Shown here: piece by piece, positions 59,717 to 64,000 of the stretch | Layout: each line of letters opens with the position of its first letter | Numbering within the stretch: position 1 is the stretch's first letter | Source: Panax quinquefolius | Lineage: Eukaryota; Streptophyta; Magnoliopsida; Apiales; Araliaceae | Direction: 5' to 3' | Length of the DNA stretch: 64,000 nucleotides | NCBI GenBank assembly: GCA_020205615.1 | Contig: CM035171.1 | Location: 6,706,399 to 6,770,398, forward strand | Notes under the pieces: model-generated | The model's input: only the letters and a program-made list of their open reading frames with translations | Databases searched by the model: none | Told to the model about the DNA's origin: nothing | Made by a program: the position numbers and the translations under genes

Positions 59717-61305
59717 TTTCTATTGTAAAATCCTATGTAACTGAAAAATCAATAAAACAACAAGTCGCTTGTGGAGTATCCAAATTAAAAAAACAAGTAA
59801 ATCTCTGTGTTAATTTTTTACTGTTGTGTGCGTGTGTGTGATTTTAATTCTAACACAATAGTTAAAATATTATAGTATTTTTTTAGACTATGATACATTT
59901 GTTTGTTTTAAGTTGTAATAATTAGTTTATATTGTGATTTGAGCCTGTTAAACATTTATTGTATTTTGTCTGGTGATATTTATTGACATTAAAACCATTT
60001 TTTGAAACTTAAAGGTGCGTAACCTTTCTTTTTATTTTGAAAAAGAGGATTACATTATATTTAGCTTGGCGGAAATGAATGGGAACTTACTGTATATCAC
60101 ATGGAGATAATAATTATGTTAGATCCGTCGATAATGAATAATAATTATGTATTAGTACGTAGCACTAAAGAAGAAAAAATCTAACACGTAAAAAATAAAA
60201 GTGAAAGATGAAATGGAGTCGGTTGTGAATAATTAGATAAGTAATTGGAGTAAAATTTTCAATAAGAGGCTGCAATTAAATTCAGTTGGGAGCCCAACAA
60301 CTACATGACTTTTCTCAAAGACTTCTCTGATTGCTTTCTTTTTGTCCTCCCATCTAGTCTGACGAGGGAGAGGAGAGTTTTTTGGGCCTGAGAAATAGAC
60401 CTGCCTGCCCAAGATCCATGCTCTGCTTCCCGCTGTAATCATTTTTCTCTAAATTTATTTCTCTGCTACACACTACAAATGGTGGTCATAATCGGTTGTA
60501 AGTAACTAATTATATGAGACGGGTTAATTTCAAGGATGTTTTTATTGGGTTGAAATTGATTTGCTAAAAGTATGAAATATGTATGTAGTCTAGAAAGAAA
60601 AGAGGATGAGAGGAGTGTGTTGAAACATCCACTAGTCCAATAGTATCTTCTTGAGTTACCTTAGCCCACCACATGCTCACCCAAAAGGTCATGATTTAAA
60701 GATATAGTTGGTAGTAAGTTATTTTCTTATGTACAGATGAATTTATTTTCTTATATATACACAAATTTTTCCTTATCTTTCTATCTATGTAGGTGTGAGA
60801 GCACAATGTTTGGCAAAAACAGGTGGTAAAAGCCAACGGTTTTGGAATTACCATTCTGCGTCAATATTGTGGGAGTAGTAGATCAGACTGAATCATTGAC
60901 ATCCTTTTCATGCCCAATAGAGTTTATCAGTTGCACTTGTCACTATGTTTCAAAATGTTTGATGGGTTTATATTTTTGTTTTGGTGCTGCTTATTTTTTT
61001 GATTTATCCATCTTTGGTAGTACGTGTGCACTGGCAATGTTTCATTTATAGTTGTGGTCAATGATGCATCTTAATGCTAAACACTTGGATGCTTAATATC
61101 TGTTGCGCAACAACTTTACCACTGATTCTTTTTTCTTTTTTTGGCTTTCAGAGAGAAGAAGAAAAAGATTGAAGAAAGAACAAGATCACAAAGAAACACC
61201 ACTAGAAGAACATTTACATGAGTGCGTTAGTCCAAACGAATAATAATTTCTCAACCTAATTTTTTTAAATCAATGATTTAAGTAAATGACATATAAGTCA
61301 TAGGC
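59717..61305. other. Intergenic region beyond the DGK 3' end
   Basis: AT-rich, not matched elsewhere in the window, with no LTR sequence. A minus-strand frame at 60233-60442 (69 codons, 'MITAGSRAWILGRQVYF...') and a Lys/Glu-rich plus-strand stretch at 61152-61220 are noted, but neither has support as a gene. The part nearest 61305 should contain the DGK 3' UTR. Confidence 0.6.
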
Positions 61306-61629
61306 TTAACTGAGATGCGAAACGTCAACCTCATCTGGGATTCTGAAAGTATCAGCTGCACCAAACTTTCTCCTCTCCTCCCCACCGTAATCTTCTTCTT
61401 CAGTACTATCGTCTTCATCAACTTCATGACTGATGGGAGATGAGGGATCATAGACACTTCTAGATCTGCAGTCAAGCGTGGCAAGCATCTTCACCTGACC
61501 TAATGGCGAGATTTCCACCACAACAGTGTCGTCATCAACAGGGAGTGGTTGTTTCCAGGGTTCTCCATCAATTCTCATAAATGTTTCATTGGCTGCACCC
61601 TTGTGAAATTCGAACCTGATTCGGTTGGC
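61306..61629 (-). CDS. DGK5-like: DGK last coding exon
   Basis: 107 codons and TAA (61306-61308). The acceptor is at 61630-61631 ('ccatag'). Begins '[20 protein letters not shown]', carries the GEPWKQP motif, an Asp/Glu-rich stretch and the 'DVSHLS' terminus. Some relatives gain a calmodulin-binding tail by alternative splicing past this exon; I see no clear candidate for it here. Confidence 0.95.
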   Translation of the reverse strand, partial: ANRIRFEFHKGAANETFMRIDGEPWKQPLPVDDDTVVVEISPLGQVKMLATLDCRSRSVYDPSSPISHEVDEDDSTEEEDYGGEERRKFGAADTFRIPDEVDVSHLS

Positions 61630-63755
61630 CTATGGAGAAGATAATGGAGACCTTCATTTAGATTAAAAAAAAATAATAACTGAGTAAATAACATTGCCTC
61701 AGTAATCTAATACAGATCCCGTGGGTCAAAAGTGGAGCATTAAAGACAGATACAGCCATTGACAGAGAAAAATATTACTCATTGAGTTTCAAAATATAGA
61801 CTACTTGCCTTTGTATATTTTAAAAAGGAGTAGATGTTATATTATGGAACGGAGGTATATATTAGCCAGTGCACTATTATTTACAAAGCCTAAAAAACAA
61901 AAAGGCAGGATGAAGAAATCCAAGGATTTATAGTCATGCTCTTGGAAGTATCGACTGGTTTAACCAAGGGAAAGTTTCGTTTCCAACACAGTCCATGAAC
62001 TCGGGCTGGAACACGTCAGCCCCGATAAATTAGGCCTTATTTGACCTCTTGTTGTTAACTAGAGAAGTTTGAGAAGCAGGGTGGAGGCTCGGTTTCATTA
62101 TCCAAATGAAAAGTCTGGGTGAAACCACTATCAAGCTGAAACCAAGCTTTCTGGAAAAATACCATCTGATTTGCAGAGGTTTGGCGGTGGGTAGTTTGGG
62201 TCATAAAACTACTAATTTACTGGCAGTTGACCAATTCTGCCAGAAGAACCATTGCCAACTAGCAATTATTCATGAACTATAGATAACCCAGAATTCAGGC
62301 TTAGATTTATAATCAAGAGCATATTGCATGTAACTGTTAATCATGATTCATTTTAGCAAACTAACGACCCAGGCTCGTAATATTCTTTATGTGATTTAAC
62401 TACGCATGTTTATCTCAAGATAACCATAAGAACATGATGAAATATAATACAATACAGTTTCGTTACTAACCTGTGCAAGACGAATCCCATGCCCATTCGG
62501 TGCAAACAAAACAAGCCCGTGCCACGCATCTCTAAAACCAACAATTTCAAGAAGGGCATCATCAACATATGGCGGAGTCAAGTCTCTCTGCAGGTCATGT
62601 TCAGTTAGGGGATATATATTCCAGCAGACATAAATATTCATAAAAGGGGACCCAAAGAATGCCATTATGAAAATTTACATTAGAACTTTTTTATGTTATA
62701 TTTTAAGCAAAAAAGGAAGATGAGCAAGTTAAATGCTATTACGGACATCACGGAGTTTCTTCCTATTTGGCGTCCCCCACGGATTTCGTCCACCAGAGAA
62801 GCTAGGCAAGTTGAGGCATACAATTGACCTGATACTGTATATTAAAAGATAAATATAATAAGAAAAATCATTCAATAGAACAACTGCTGAGAAATGTCAT
62901 TTTAAGTACCAGAGAAAATTGTATTTATCCATTTATTTTGGATAAATTGGAGTTGAAAATTAATAATATCCATAATCTCTCTAGTTTCTACAAGAACCGC
63001 GGAAAGCTTATTGAAGGATCCTAAAGTAAATTTTCCTCTAGTAAAATGAGGATGGAACAAATTGTCTTCTCACAAAGTAAGAAAAGATTTGCACTGGAAT
63101 GCAGGGGATTAAGCCTCAATAAGATGAACATTCCCAATTGGAACAAGGAAAACAAGCAGTAATACTTAATTATGTTGTTTACATTAGAAAATTTATTAAT
63201 ATTTGAGATTTATTAAAATAACATAAAGCTCTAATTTGTGATATGTCCATTGGCATACAAACATCCACTAAATTCCTAACTTTAAATACAATTGTAAATA
63301 ACATTCTTTTCTCCTTCAACACCAGTGTTTTCTCCTCTCTTTATTTTGCATATTTCACTTGTGAAATTTTTATGTAGCAAAGCTTTGAGATTCAAGTGAT
63401 TCTCAAGTTAGAAACTAAAAAAAAAGAAAGAAGACAAAGCTGGGCAAACAGAAATATGCTGATACAGTTTCTTGTTGAAGGTGTGTTTAAAGAAACAGCA
63501 ACTAAAGATACATGCTCACAAAAAAGGCGCATTAAGAGCAAGCACGGTGTCAACATATATCAGATGTCCTAGCTCATTAGCATGATTCACTCTGTTAATA
63601 ATGCAGCTAAAACCTAAGAATATGTAGATCAGAAATGGACAGATCAATCAGAACACATAAAAAATAAACAATCGACTTACTAATGAGGTATGTTGAGCTC
63701 TTGCCATTCACCACGTCTTTTCATGATCTTAACCTTTGCAAGCTGTGCAATATTC
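61306..63755 (-). CDS. DGK5-like: Diacylglycerol kinase, C-terminal half (DGK5/6-like), partial
   Basis: Four minus-strand exons join into one open frame of 200 codons plus stop: 63755-63681, 62834-62747, 62587-62471 and 61629-61306. All introns obey GT-AG and the phases fit. The product is the accessory domain and tail of a plant diacylglycerol kinase, which phosphorylates diacylglycerol to phosphatidic acid at membranes in lipid signalling. Diagnostic blocks are '[20 protein letters not shown]', '[15 protein letters not shown]' with '[10 protein letters not shown]', '[20 protein letters not shown]', '[20 protein letters not shown]' and '[20 protein letters not shown]'. An acidic linker and '[19 protein letters not shown]' end it, as in cluster III (Arabidopsis DGK5/DGK6) rather than DGK7-type proteins. 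The catalytic domain lies beyond 64000. No break seen. Confidence 0.95.
62471..62587 (-). CDS. DGK5-like: DGK internal exon
   Basis: Exactly 39 codons, '[10 protein letters not shown]' to 'GHGIRLAQ'; donor 'CAG|gttagt', acceptor 'ctgcag'. Phase 0 on both sides. Confidence 0.94.
62747..62834 (-). CDS. DGK5-like: DGK internal exon
   Basis: 88 nt, '[15 protein letters not shown]' to 'NRKKLRD'. The acceptor is 'atacag'. The donor 'GAT|gtccgt' is weak but is the only one that keeps frame with the next exon; the stronger-looking 'gtaata' five bases on would shift it. Confidence 0.9.
63681..63755 (-). CDS. DGK5-like: DGK internal exon
   Basis: 75 nt, '[20 protein letters not shown]' to 'NIPH', acceptor 'aatgcag', donor 'TA|gtaagt'. 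The split Tyr codon is completed by the next exon. The preceding exon is not within the last 245 bp. Confidence 0.9.
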
Positions 63756-64000
63756 CTGCATTGAATCTAAAATTAACTTGCACCCATAAATAAAAAAGGG
63801 AAGCAACTAAGATACAAATAATACACATGGAGCAAAAATCAACTAAGGAAACCAGGCAAACACGCAAATACAGATATGTTAATTGATATATTGGATTCAA
63901 ACATTAATGTTGCAACTCCTTTAAGAAAGGATAAAGAAAACTGAACAACTGGAACATAGATAAATGTTTCTTTAGTATTTGAACTATTATACAATTTTAA
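63756..64000 (-). other. DGK intron, running off the window
   Basis: AT-rich, no exon recognised; the upstream half of the gene, including the catalytic domain, should continue beyond 64000. Confidence 0.7.

Noticed and set aside
60233..60442. Minus-strand 69-codon frame starting MITAGSRAW
   Set aside because: Single short frame with no recognised motif, splice context or conserved neighbour; could be chance or untranslated leader sequence.
61152..61220. Plus-strand Lys/Glu-rich stretch after 'ggctttcag', resembling a C-terminal exon (REKKKKIEER)
   Set aside because: Similar to the coiled-coil end of a plant plastid protein only over a low-complexity run; no upstream exons found within 1 kb.

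Overview
This window comes from a plant nuclear genome, probably a eudicot. It is AT-rich, spliceosomal introns are visible, and almost all of it is LTR retrotransposons nested inside one another. The only host gene I recognise with confidence is the 3' half of a diacylglycerol kinase gene (DGK5/DGK6-like, minus strand) at the right edge, 61306-63755, in a clean low-repeat stretch. I see no rRNA or tRNA gene, CRISPR array or bacterial operon.

Layout, left to right. 1-728 is the end of a family-B gypsy LTR cut by the window edge. 729-44446 is one old Ty1/copia element on the minus strand (Copia-A), split into three pieces by two gypsy insertions. The first insertion is a minus-strand Ty3/gypsy element with integrase-tail (chromovirus, Tekay/Del-like) features at 3332-12928 (Tekay-1). 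The second is a plus-strand relative at 13927-41823 (Tekay-3), bounded by the 5-bp target duplication AAACT. Tekay-3 carries two more insertions: a deleted family-B gypsy element inside its 5' LTR (14837-23316), and a second, plus-strand copy of the same copia family inside its pol (Copia-B, 28392-37543). Copia-A and Copia-B therefore form very large inverted repeats. At 44447-46600 lie an inverted repeat, a SINE-like promoter pair and a small unrelated copia remnant (325-bp LTR plus gag start). 46600-58931 is a Russian-doll block: an old LTR relic contains a solo Tekay LTR (47106-58605, TSD ACGCG), which contains a deleted minus-strand Tekay-like element (48021-56655, TSD TGAGT). 58932-61305 is intergenic, with two unidentified open fragments, one with the look of a terminal exon.

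How the parts work together: the gypsy elements keep recognisable order (LTR, tRNA-Met-type primer site, gag with zinc knuckle, protease, RT, RNase H, integrase, tail, purine tract, LTR), but every reading frame is broken and none is autonomous as written. Tekay-1 and the 48-56 kb element share the same internal rearrangements, so they look like a deletion lineage mobilised in trans. Their LTRs carry arrays of short hairpin-forming repeats and a TATA box.

Caveat: differences between LTR copies cluster at CG-containing spots as odd small replacements and indels, while the DGK exons read perfectly. This suggests that part of the frame breakage is residual sequencing or base-calling error in methylated repeats rather than real decay. 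Without a computed alignment this remains an inference.
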